Part shown: positions 51,925 through 63,289 of the stretch, one piece after another
How positions within the stretch are numbered: the first letter of the stretch is position 1
How the letters are laid out: each line of letters begins with the position of its first letter
NCBI GenBank assembly: GCA_039704465.1
Contig: JASFAU010000018.1
Coordinates: forward strand, 186,001 to 250,000
DNA: 64,000 nucleotides
Origin: Plasmodiophora brassicae
Lineage: Eukaryota > Endomyxa > Phytomyxea > Plasmodiophorida > Plasmodiophoridae
Direction: 5' to 3'
The notes under the pieces: model-generated
Told to the model about the DNA's origin: nothing
Databases searched by the model: none
What the model saw: only the letters and a program-made list of their open reading frames with translations
Position numbers and translations under genes: made by a program

Positions 51925-53063
51925 TTACTGTTGTGCGCTAGCGAACGGGCTAGGATCTGCCGGCGTGACTTTGCCACAGACTTCGTCCAGCGCATCGTTC
52001 GACACGCCGACCGACTTCAGCGCTCTGTACACGTCGAGCAGTACCGTTGGGGAGAACCTGTCGGAGCAGGCGACAACCCTGTTCGCAATAGCATCGAACA
52101 GCTCCTTCTTGCCGGGCGAGACAATGACGAACGCCCGGGTGACATCGCGAAGGTCGAGCGTGCCGTACATGGGCAACTGACGCAGCGCCTGCGCTGATCA
52201 TGAGCGGGAGCGGGTCGAGAATGCGACACAAGCACGGTTACCTGTTGCGCCAGGTGGTCGAACAAGGATGTCAGATCAGGGCAGCGGTCTTTGGCACGGG
52301 CGAACGACATGGACAGCTGGCCAACACATCGCGAGTCGTAACTGAACGCGCGCAGCTTGACGTGGTTCGACATGACGGTGAAGAAATCGACGTCACCGCG
52401 TCCGGTTCGGACGACCGCATGCAGGCAAGGCGACAGCTGGTCGCCGTTCATGTGCGGTAATTGCCTGTCGGGAGCACACACGGTCAGTGAGGCGACGACA
52501 CGAAGGCAGGATCGTGCACCGCACAGTTGGAAACATTTCAGGGCATTGTTCCAGATGTCGTCGTCGGTGACGCCGACGGTCGCCATCCCAGGCAGGGCGC
52601 GACACAGCGTTGGCGCTCGCAATTTCGGCTGCACGAACAGGTGGCGAGCGATCTGCGTGCATAACCCAGGGGGTTTCTCCCACAGCGACCAGTCGCCGAT
52701 GGAGCGGATCAGCGAGCTCAACGACGGCGTCATGAACTTGAGCATGTTGCGGTCGACGAGGTCAACCACCATGTTCCGAAACCCGTCGTCGTGCGCGTCG
52801 CCGAGCAGATGATGCAGCTGCCCAACCCGGTACACGATCATGGAGACGTTCCTCGGCGTCATCAGCCTCGAGTCGAGGCCGTCCGCCTCGACCTCGCGAC
52901 GGACCGTCTCGTGCAGGGCGGCGACGGACGGCGCGTGCTCCAGGCTCTTGGCGAACTTCCTGTTCGCCACATAGTCCAGCGCCTGCTCGTCCTGGCCCTG
53001 CAGGCGCTCCTGGCGCGCCCGCCGGGAGCGCGTCGAGAACGCGCGCACAACCCGCCTCCACAT
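51925..53063 (-). CDS. Probable mitochondrial helical-repeat RNA-binding protein
   Basis: Two exons (53063-52242, 52176-51925, 65-nt intron) give 357 residues. The leader MWRRVVRAFSTRSRRARQ is a textbook mitochondrial presequence. The rest is a chain of short helix pairs (LIRSIGDWSLWE, LCRALPGMATVGV, LRDVTRAFVIVSPGKKELFDAIANR, LLDVYRALKSVGV) like FASTK or heptatricopeptide proteins that bind organellar RNA. There is no clear RAP domain at the end. Targeting is convincing; RNA binding is inferred from repeat style. Confidence 0.6.
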
Positions 53064-53478
53064 GAGCAACTGCCGCGCCCACGCAGTACCCGTCACGACG
53101 CACGAACCCCCCACCGCCGCCACCACCACCAGGGGTCCCGGGCCCCCTCCCCCGCTGTCAATAGAGCAACACGACAATGTTTCAGTTGCCGGTCTCGGGA
53201 CAAGCGCATGCGATAGGTACGCTGGAGGAAGACGGGACAGGTATCCGCGCGTGTCTGCTGGGCTTCTGAGCGCTGCGGCGCCCTCCTGAACAGTGGGCGC
53301 GCGCGGGTGGCGTCTGTCTGCGCAGAGTGCGCCACGACGATCCTCCCGCGGCGGCGCCAGGCACCTATTTCGGACAGCGATTCACCCGTGCCATCGGTGC
53401 CATTGCCTTGGCTGCCGGCGGGGGCGGCGGCGGCGACGTTGGACCGACCCAGTGGCGCTGGCGCGCGTCATTCTGCAA

Positions 53479-54871
53479 ATGTCGATGCCGACGACGTATG
53501 CCGTTTGCGTCTGTCTTGCCTTGGTCGGCGCACACGCTGGAAACGACCCGTTTCCCGGCGCGGAACTCGAGGACGGGCCGCCCCCTCCATCCTACCAGAC
53601 GCTGACCAACGACTTTCCGTCGTCGGCCTATGCAGAAGTTCCAGCGGGGCCCACTGGCAAGACATGGCCGGCCCGTCAGGACAAGCGTCGTTGTCGGTTG
53701 CGATGCCGTCTCCCGACCTGGCAGGTTCGGTTTCCAACTGTCTCCGGTGAGGTCGCCCTGTCGCTTGGTGCGTTCGTCTTCTTTGTCGGCGTCCTGATCG
53801 GCACGGCCTACGGGTACGTCCAGTACACCGCTCACCCCCTCGACCATCCTGGCCTGAAAGGCCACTCAGTGGCCAACGGGTTCTACATCTTCTTCATGCT
53901 GCTCGTCAGCCTGACAGCAGGAGGTATCCCATCGCTTGCGTTGCTCTACCTCGTACGTGACGCCCGCCGCGCGTACGTATCACCTGGCGTCACTGTTTAC
54001 CAACACGTCTAAATTCTATCGCCCACGTAGGGTCACGCATGTGCTCACCTGGATCACCATCCTGGCCATCATGACGGCGACGATTGGTGGGCCGTACATC
54101 GCCACCCGGGTCGTACAAGATTATGACTGGAAGATGGCATGCGGGAGCAAGTCGTTGTCCCTGCTGACCGACGATTCCGGGCGCTGGTGGATCGCCAATG
54201 CCGAAATCGGTCACACGACTGTTCAGGACGCTGCTGACGGCTCTGGAACGACGCTCACGTTCCAGGGTACCAACGTCCCGGCGTCAGTGGCCGCCAACCC
54301 GATCACATCCGTCAACATCGCCCTTGATCGCATGGGTAACGGCGTCGTTACGGGAGCGTGCTCCAACGGCAACCTGCCCTGTGATTTGGCGTCCGGGTCG
54401 ATCACTGTGCGTGCCAAGAAACAGCTGACCGGTGCCAATGTCAAGGGTTCATCTGCATCAGCATCATCGACGGCGTTCGCGTCGAACGATGGCGACTGGG
54501 GGAACAACCCGTTCGCGTTGGATGCAACGGGGGACAGCCGTGCTGTGTACACGGTGGCTCAGCCGGCGGGCCCCGGTGTTCGCGTCTGCAGCGACAGCAA
54601 CCAGCTGGCGTTCCTGACGGCGGCGCTGGTCAAGTCGTTCCAAGGGCGGGTGGCCGGCTGTGGCTCCTGCTACGACCACTGCCTGGATTGCTGCACTGAG
54701 GACTGCTACCCGGTGACGACGTATTCGACGGTGTGCTCGGGGTCGGGAACGTCCCGCACGTGCAGCCAGCAGGCAACGACAACGATCCAGTGCCATTGTG
54801 TCGGGTGCTCCATGCAGACCTGCATCGGCACCTGCTCCGGTCGTTGCGTTGGCGTTGGGCCGCCCACTTAA
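53479..54871 (+). CDS. Membrane protein with Cys-rich C-terminal domain, uncharacterised
   Basis: Two exons (53479-53972, 54031-54871) give 444 residues. A signal peptide (TYAVCVCLALVGAHAG) precedes a Pro-rich luminal stretch. Three membrane spans follow: ALSLGAFVFFVGVLIGTA, GFYIFFMLLVSLTAGG and VLTWITILAIMTATIGG. A Ser/Thr/Gly-rich domain of about 200 residues comes next, and then a dense Cys module (CGSCYDHCLDCCTEDC, CHCVGCSMQTC). The conserved-looking Cys pattern suggests a disulfide-bonded or metal-binding knot on the non-cytosolic side. I recognise no family. The receptor gene starts 217 bp downstream. Confidence 0.65.
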
Positions 54872-55088
54872 CCTCCCACCTGTCGGGTTGAACCCTGTCT
54901 GCCGCCATAAAAGGTCCCTGGTTGTCGGTGGCGTTCGCGAGCGTCGTCGTCCGAATGCCGGGTTCTACCCGTCCCAGCTTGCCATTGTACCTATTCGACT
55001 GGTATACCAGTCGACCGCGTACGGTCGATTGTAAGCGCGTATGGACGGCAAGTGAGTGCTTTAACGGCGGCGGCGTTCCCTTCAGCCC

Positions 55089-58000
55089 ATGCGTCCCCTG
55101 TTCTGGGACGTCGCTGTCGTCGTGACCGCCCTTGCCGGGCTGGCGACTGGATCCGCCCCAGGCAGCGTGTCGACGTACGCCGGCGTCTGCGGGACCAGCG
55201 GGTATCGGGACGGGACGGCGACGAGCGCCACGTTCAGTACGCCGACGGGGCACGCGCTCGACTCCAAGGGCAACCTGTTCGTGGCCGACTCCGGCAACCA
55301 CCGGATCCGGAAGGTTGCCCCGAACGGAACCGTGTCCACGTTCGCCGGTTCGGGCAGCGCCGCGTTCGCCGATGGGCCCGGCACGTCGGCCAGCTTCAAC
55401 GCCCCCGCACAGCTCGTCGTCGACGCCAGCGACAACGTCTACGTCATCGATGTGAACAATCACGCCATTCGCAAGATATCGCCGTCGGGCAGCGTCACAA
55501 CGCTCGGTGAGTGCGTTCGTTTCCGCGACGTTCAACAACGCGGGCTGACGCGGCGACGGTATCGCTTCGCAGCCGGCCACGGTGGCACCTCGGGGTACCT
55601 GGACGCGAACGGCCCCCTCGCCTACTTCAACCGGCCGTCGGGCGCGTGCATCGACGCCAACGGCAACGTGTATGTCGCCGACCAGGGCAACAATCGCGTC
55701 CGGAGGATCACGCCGAGCGGCGTCGTGACGACCGTGGCGGGCAGCGGCGCTGCGACCGGGAACGACGGGCCGGGCACGGTCGCGTCGTTTGACCGCCCGG
55801 TCGGCATCGCGGTTGGCTCGAACGGGACGGTCCTGTACGTCGCCGAGAGCAACAGGCATCGTCTGCGCATGATCCGGCTCGTCAACACGACGTCGACCGT
55901 TGTGACGACGATGGCGGGGGCGTCGTCGGCGTCCGGGTTCCTGGACGGCCCCCCGATGCAGGCCTGGTTCAGCTACCCGTCGGCGCTGGCGACCGACCCT
56001 GCTGGCAACCTGTTCGTCGCCGATTGGGGCAACGCCCGCGTGCGGGTGCTCCAGGCGTCCGCGTCGTGGTACGTGTCCACCTGGATCGGGACGGCACCCG
56101 GGTACCGGGACGGGGCGCCCACGTCGTCGATGCTGAACGGGCCCGCTGGTCTCACGCTGAACGGGTCCGACGCCGTCTACGTCGCCGATAGCAAGTACGC
56201 CGCGATGACGTACGCCCGCGTCCCACGGCCGCTTGCTGACGTGTGTCGTCGCAGCAACCATTGCATTCGCAAGGTGCAGGTCGTGACCGATCGGGCAGTG
56301 GCGCCCGGGCCCGTCAGCACGTTGGCCGGGACGCTCGCGGTGTCCACCTTCCAAGACGGGGCGCCCGCAACGGCGACGTTCAACTCGCCGATGGGTCTGG
56401 CCCTCGACGCGTCCGGCAACGTGTTCGTCGCCGACGCGGGCAACGGGCGCATACGCAGGATCGCGCCCGGCGGCAACGTCACGACGTGGGCGGGCAACGG
56501 CACCGCCGCCTGCGCCGACGGGAGCGGCACGCGCGCCGCCTTCAACCTGCCGGGTCAGCTGGTCGTCGACGCCGGCGGCAACCTGTACGTCGTGGATCGG
56601 TACTGTCATGCGGTCAGGAAGATCGCGCCGTCGGGAGCCGTCTCGACGGTGGCGGGCGCCCTGGGCGTCGCCGGGTACGCCGACGGCCCGTCCGCCCTGT
56701 TGAACCAGCCGTTCGCCGCCTGCATCGACACGATCGGGAACCTGTACGTCGCCGAGCTCGGCAATCATCGCATCCGCAAGGTGACGCCGGCGGGCGTCGT
56801 GACCACGGTAGGAGCGCGGTCGACGCGGTCGTCGTCGCGACCTGCTCATGGCCCCGCGTCCGCCACAGGTCGCTGGCAGCGGTCAGGCCGCGTTCGCCGA
56901 CGGCACCGGCAACGCGGCCAGCTTCAACGCGCCGGCCGGCCTGGCCTGCGCGCCCAACGGCGACCTGTACGTGGCCGACCGCAACAACCATCGGATCCGC
57001 CGGGTGTCCCCGTCGGGCGACGTGACGACGCTCGCGGGCAGCGGCGCCGCCGGCGGCTTCCTCGACGGGCACCCGACCAGCGCCCAGTTCAACCTGCCGA
57101 CGGCCGTGGCGGTCGACGCCGACGGCAACCTGTTCGTGTCCGACGAGGGCAACTTCCGGATCCGCCTGCTGCTGGCGCCGACGTGGTACGTCGTCACGTT
57201 CGTCGGGGACGGGTCCGCGACGTTCCAGGACGGCGCGCCGACGTCCGCGACGGTCAACGGCGCCCTCGGCCTCGTCGTCAACGGCACGACGAACCTGCTG
57301 TTCGCCGACCAATGGTAACGCTGCCCCCTGTTTGCATTGGCGAGGTTGCCTCCCCTCCCTTCCAACGCGCGTCCGTCAGGAACCATCGCGTTCGGGCCGT
57401 CCAGCTGGTGCATGGGGGGCTTGCGCCCGCGCCTGGCGTCCAGTCGACGCCCGCCAGCATGCGCTGGTCGCCGTACACGTCGGGCACGGTCTCGACCTAC
57501 GCCGGGGCGTGCACGTCGCCGGGGTACGGCGACGGGCCCGCGATCGGGACCGCCCGGTTCGACTCGCCGCGCGGTCTGGCCCTGGACGCGCGCGGCAACC
57601 TGTACGTGGCCGACTCGGGCAACCACCGGATCCGGAAGGTGGCCCCGGACGGCACCGTGTCCACGTTCGCCGGGAGCGGGTCGCCCGCGTTCGCCGACGG
57701 GCCGGGGCCGTCGGCGAGCTTCAACGGCCCGACCCAGGTCGTTGTCGACGCCGACGACAACGTCTACGTGGTCGATCGGCACAACCACGCGATCAGGAAG
57801 GTGTCGCCGACGGGGCGGGTCACCACGCTCGCTGGGAGCGGCGGCCAGTCGGGCTACGTCGACGCGGCCGGCCCGCTGGCCGCCTTCAGCGAGCCGTATG
57901 GCGCGTGCGTCGACACCGCCGACGGGAGCCTGTACGTCACCGAGTTCGGCAATCATCGCGTGCGCAAGGTGACCGCGGCGGGCGTCGTCACCACCGTCGC

Positions 58001-61000
58001 CGGCAGCGGCACGGCCGGGTACGCGGACGGCGACGGGACCGCCGCCCAGTTCAGCAACCCGACCGGGATCGGCCTGGACGCGGCCGGCACGACGCTCTAC
58101 GTCGCCGACCAGGGCAACCGCCGCGTGCGGACGATCTCGACGTTGTCGGGCGCGGTGCGGACGATCGCGGGGAACGGCGTCCAGGGCACCCTGGATGGGC
58201 CCGCCCTGCAGGCCCAGCTCGACCTGCCCGAACTGGTCGCCGTCGACACCCTCGGCAACGTGTACGTCACGGGCAACACGACCGTCCGCGTCCTGCAGGC
58301 GTCCGCCTCGTGGTACGTGACGACCTGGGCGGGCACGTGGACGCCCGGGTACGCGGACGGCGCGCCGATGTCGTCCATGTGGAACCGACCCGCTGGCCTG
58401 GCGCTGAACGGGACCGGCAGCGTCCTCGTCAGCGATTACGGGTACGCCCGACCGTCACGTGTGCCGACCTGCCGTCGTCTGACGCCCCCGTGCCCCGAAG
58501 CAACCACTGCATCCGGAAGGTGGCGATCAGCGCCGTCGCGTCGTCGGCGTTCGAGCCCGGCCCGATCACGACGTACGCGGGGACGGGTGTCGCATCGTAC
58601 GCGGACGGGATCGCCGCCGAAGCGGCGTTCAACGCGCCCAGGGGCGTCGTGGGCGATTCGCGCGGCAACCTGTACGTGGCCGACTCGTTCAACCAGCGGA
58701 TCCGGAAGATCGCCCCGGACGGCGCCGTGTCGACCTGGGCGGGCGGCGACGCGGCCGGGTTCGCCGACGGCCAGGGCGCGGCCGCCCGGTTCAACAACCC
58801 CGCCCAGCTCGTCGTCGACGCCGACGACAACGTCTACGTCATGGACTGGTACAACCACGCCGTCCGGAAGATCAGCCCGGCGGGGCGCGTCACGACGTTC
58901 GCCGGCCTCGGCGGCGCGTCCGGCTACCGGGACGGGACGGGCGCGGGCGCCCTGTTCGACCAGCCGTACGCCGCCTGCATCGACGCCAGCGGGAACATCT
59001 ACGTCGCCGAGTGGGGCAACCACCGCATCCGGAAGGTGACGCCCGCCGGCGTCGTCACCACGGTTCGTTGGGGGAACGACGGCGCCGCCGCCTGCCCCAT
59101 CACCTCACGCCCCGTTGTCGTCAGGTTGCCGGGAGCGGGAACGCGTCGTTCGCGGACGGGGCCGGCACGGCCGCCAGCTTCAACACGCCCGGTGGCGTTG
59201 CGGTCGGCCCCGGCGGCGACCTGTTCGTCGCCGACCAGTACAACCATCGGATCCGGCGGGTCACGCCGACGGGCCAGGTGACCACGATCGCCGGCGTCGG
59301 GACGGGCGCCGGCGGGTTCGCCGACGGCCCGGCGGCCACCGCCGCCTTCAACCTGCCGACCAACGTGGCCGTCGACCAGCGCGGCAACCTGTTCGTGTGC
59401 GACCGGGCCAACAACCGCATCCGAATGCTGCAGGCGCCGTCGTGGTACGTGACGACGTGGGCCGGGCGCGGGAGCCCCGCCTTCCAGGACGGGGCGCCGA
59501 CGTCCGCCGGCATGAACGAACCGCTGGGCCTGTTCCTGAACGGCTCCACCCTGTTCTTCTCCGACCAATAGTACGATACGCGCGCGCGCGCGTGCGAACG
59601 TGCTGGCCGCGGTCGCTGACGTGTGTCCCCTGGGGCAGCAACCATCGGGTCCGGCGAATGGAGATGCTTCGGGCGCCGGCGCCGTCGTCAACGTCAGCAC
59701 GGCGGGCGCCGATCACATCCCGGCCAGTGGTGGTGCGGGCGTCGGCGCGCTCGCCCAGCCCATCCCGACGGCGCCCGCCGCCGCCGCCGCCGCCGCTCGC
59801 CGTCTCGGTTCGGGCGCAGGACGTGCTGGACCCGTCGCAGGCGTTCACGTTGTACGGGTCCGTCTCGGGCGTGCCGGCGCCCTGGTCGTCGTTCCAGTCG
59901 CAGTGGCGCTGCGACCAGCTCGACGTCGACGCCAGCGCCGACGTCCCGCCCGCCGACACGCTGACCCTGCGCCTGTCGCCGAACGTCCTGGCGCCTGGCA
60001 CCACCTACCGGATCGCGTTGACCGTAACGGTCAACGGCGTCGTCGGCAACGGGACCTTCGCGCTCGTCGTACCGTCTGCGCCGACCGGCGGGCGCCTATC
60101 CGTCTCGTGCAACGACGTCAGGCCGGTCGCCCTTGCGTCAACGTTCACGCTGACGTCCTGGGGCTGGACGACGACGACGACGAGCGCGCTCTTCTACTCG
60201 TTCACGTATCGGGACGCGTCGGGCGGGGCCGAGTACGCGCTGGCGACCGTGTCGTCGGCGGTCGCCGGCGCCCAGGTCCGCCTGCCCGCTGGCGACCCCG
60301 CCCGCAACGACACGCTCGTCGTGCTGGTCCGCGCCGGGATCGTCGGCACGCGGATCGTATCGGCCGCCGTCCCCGTCGTCGTCCAGGTGCACGCGCCGCC
60401 CGCGTCGCTGACGGTGGCCGCCATCGCCAACCTGTCGGCGACCGTCACCAACCCCGGCGAGGTCGTCACGCTCGTGCAGACGGGCGCGCTGCTGCTGCTC
60501 TCGGCGGCCAGCGACGACGTCGACGTCGACGCCGCGCGACACGACCTCGTCGCCCTGCTGACGAAGGCGAACGCCGCCGCCAACGGGACCGTGCCGCCGG
60601 ACCAGGTCGCCCAGGCGCTGTCGTCGTTGGCAACGGGGCGGGCGCTGTCGGCGAACACGTCGCGGTCGGTCGTCGACCTCGGCCTGGACCTCGTCCAGGC
60701 CGAGGGCCTGTCGCAGGGCGGCCTGGCGCACCTGGCGCAGGCGGCGTCGGCGTCGGCGACGGCGGCGCCCTCGTCCGCCCACGCCCTCGTCGACCGGATC
60801 GGGGCGGCGCAGCTGGACGCCCAGATCGCCTGCCAGCGCCCGTCGTCGATCGCGACGGCGGCCTTCACGACCCAGGTCTGGGTCGTCGACGACGGGCGGC
60901 GACGCCGCCCCTGCCCGACGGGGCCGGTCACGCTGCCCCAGCTGTCGACGATGCGGTTGTTGCCGCCGGGTGCCGGGCCCATGGCCAGCATCGGCCTGCA

Positions 61001-62621
61001 ACGAACGAACTGGTCGTCGTCGACGGGCGGCGTCGGCGGCGGCAACGACCCGCGGCTCATCAGTCCCGTCGTCACCGTCAACGCGTTCGTCGTCAACGAA
61101 CCCGGCGCCGCACCTGTGCCGCACACGGTGGCGAACCTGTCGGAGCCGATCCTGGTCGACATGGCCCTCCTGGTGGGGGACAACGCGACCGCGGCGCTGG
61201 GGGCGTGCGAACCGGCGGTCGTGCGGCGCCCGGTCTGCGTCACGTTCGACGTGGCGCGCGGCAACTGGACGACGGCCGGGTGCGCGACGGTGGGCGGCGC
61301 GAACGGCACCGTGACGTGCGCGTGCACGCACCTGACCGACTTCGCCCTGATGCTGTACATGGAGCGTCGCCCGCCCACGTCGCCGTGCACCGCCTACCAC
61401 GACGTCGTCCTTGACGACGCCACCGTCCATCGACGGTTCATCGTGGCGTACGCCGCGTTCCTGCTGATCGCGATGGAGCTCGCCAGGCGCACGCGACGCT
61501 TCGTCGTCAAGGTGCACGCGCGTCGGGCCGTGTACGCCTGCCTGGGCATGGCGACGTCGATCTGCGCCGTCCGGTTCGCCGCGTCCTGCGTCATTGTGTC
61601 GGGGGCGCCGCCCGCCCCGATCTGGGCGTACGCGCTCTGGGGCGTCGTCCCTGTCGTCGTCCAGTTCCACCTGCTCACCTTCTTCATCATCTTCATCTGG
61701 TCGTTCGGCGACCGCATCCGGCGCATGTCGACGGCGCCCGCCTCGGCCCTGCTGGCCGGGTTCCACTACCCGTACTTCATCGGGAACGCCCTGCTGGTGC
61801 TGGCCGTCCCCACGCTGCTGGTCGCGGGCATCGCCATCCCCGCCCGGGCCGTCACCCTGTTCGACGCCGCGTCCCTGCTCGTCGCTGGCGTGTGCCTCGT
61901 CTGCAGCGTCAGCTTCCTGATCGTCGCCAGGCAGCTGTTCGCGATCCTGTCGGAGGCGGCCGCGTCGATGCGGGACACGCACCCGGACCAGGCGCGCGCC
62001 TACCTGTCGGTCGGGCGCTTCGTGACCGGCGTCTGCACCGCGTTCTGCATCGTGCTCATGATGCAGTGCGCGCTGTGGACGTTCTCGGTCGTGTTCCCGG
62101 GCCAGTACCTGGCCGGGTACCTCGTCTACTACAGCGCGTTCCTGGCCTGCGACCTGCTGAACATCGCCCTGGTCTTCCTGTTCTGCTCCAACACGGTCAG
62201 CAAGGCGAAGGCCTCCGTCAGCCAGCAGACGTCGTCGGCGTCGGCGAAACACTTCCGCCTTGGGATGTGGAAGCCGGGACGGCAGCCGGATCGTGGCCTG
62301 CAGATGCCGGTGCACGCGACGTCGCCTTCCCTGGCGACGTCCTCGACCGATGTGTTCGGCGATCGCACGCGGATGGCGAACGGGACGTCGCTGAACGAGG
62401 ACATCCTGGAGAGCGTCTGGCAGCTGGCCGTCCGGATGATGATGATGACGATCGCCGCTGCCGACCTGCACCAGACGATGGGCAGCAGGCCGGAGTCGGT
62501 CGAGGACGGCCACCTGGCCAGCCAGTTCGCCACCACGCTCAGCCGAGCGGAGCGCCGACACCCGGCCAGCTATGCCTCGAATCAAGGCCGGCCTGCGCCC
62601 AGTCAGCCCGACCGCCCTTGA
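55089..62621 (+). CDS. NHL(x24)-REJ-GPS-7TM surface receptor, 2,363 residues
   Basis: Seven introns (55507-55572, 56195-56254, 56808-56868, 57315-57379, 58442-58500, 59063-59124, 59571-59638) leave one exact frame. After a signal peptide come 24 NHL repeats of the form VSTFAGSG...DGxG...F..P..L.VD..GN.YVAD..NHRIRKV. They fall into four sets of six. A Pro-rich linker leads to a REJ-like region (LAPGTTYRIALTVTVNG, TGGRLSVSC, TFTLTSWGW). A GAIN-like helical part follows, and a GPS-type site CACTHLTDFALML. Seven spans come next (FIVAYAAFLLIAME to YYSAFLACDLLNIALVFLF), then a Ser-rich cytoplasmic tail of about 135 residues. The 7TM pattern recalls the TOM1/THH1 family more than animal adhesion GPCRs. 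The protein probably senses an extracellular ligand and may self-cleave. Confidence 0.92.
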
Positions 62622-62762
62622 TGTCGTCACAATACAAGATAACGATGTTCGTCATTGGGGCGGGTCGGGGTGACGCGCACACAGGTTGGCCCAGGTATAA
62701 TACACACCTCTGAGGGCGCCCGGTCCGGCCCGGACTGTGCGGCGAGGCGAAACGCGCGCGCG

Positions 62763-63248
62763 ATGACCGTCGTGCTCTGCTTGGTGTCGGCGGGCCTGTC
62801 GAGTACGGGGTCGGTCCTGGCCAAGCTGGCGTTCAGCCCAGCGGGCCAGTCGGCAGCGTCCGCTCTGCTGTGCCCGTCCGACCCTGCGTCGTCGTCGTCG
62901 TGCGTCCAGGTCGGTGTCGCCCACCGCCTGGCACCGACCGGCGGCTCACGTGTGTGTGTGTGTGTCGCAATGCAGACGGTTCAGTGGGCCTACACCGTCC
63001 TGCTGGTCGCGTCCATGCTCGCCTGCAACGTCCTTGGCATATCGTTCCTGGTGAAGAGCATGAACGCGCTGGGGACCACGGCGGCAACCACCGTCATATC
63101 GTCGCTCCAGTTCTTCCTGTCGGGCCTGTACGGGCGGGTCCTGTTCGGCGAGCTCGTCTCGCCACTGTGGACGGCCGGTATCGTCATCACCCTGGTCGGC
63201 GTCGCCTTGATTACGCGCGCGACCACCGCGAAGGACAAAGTACAATAG
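62763..63248 (+). CDS. TMEM42: TMEM42-like small membrane protein (EamA/DMT fold)
   Basis: Two exons (62763-62909, 62976-63248) give 139 residues. Hydrophobic spans LCLVSAGLSSTGSVLAKLAF, YTVLLVASMLACNVLGI, TTAATTVISSLQFFLSGLYG and PLWTAGIVITLVGVALI match half of a drug/metabolite transporter, as in human TMEM42. FLVKSMNALGTTAATTV and LFGELVSPLW are the best conserved blocks. The 66-nt intron contains a TG microsatellite just before its acceptor. Such half-size proteins probably dimerise; the substrate is unknown. Confidence 0.8.
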   Translation: MTVVLCLVSAGLSSTGSVLAKLAFSPAGQSAASALLCPSDPASSSSCVQVGVAHRLAPTGGSRVCVCVAMQTVQWAYTVLLVASMLACNVLGISFLVKSMNALGTTAATTVISSLQFFLSGLYGRVLFGELVSPLWTAGIVITLVGVALITRATTAKDKVQ

Positions 63249-63289
63249 CGCGCTGCAACCACGAACGCATCGCTGTATTATGCATGCAT

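Noticed and set aside
54630..56849. A long stop-free reverse-strand frame (over 700 codons) opposite the receptor gene
   Set aside because: It is the complement of GC-rich NHL-coding sequence. The product is Arg/Gly/Pro-rich with no domain, and the forward frame is supported by repeat structure and exact splicing.
59600..61414. A 600-codon forward frame shifted against the receptor frame
   Set aside because: Arg/Ala-rich shadow of the real frame, without domain or hydrophobic pattern.
60138..62630. An 830-codon open reverse frame opposite the receptor membrane domain
   Set aside because: Same effect of high GC third positions; the forward frame has seven clear membrane spans and a GPS motif.
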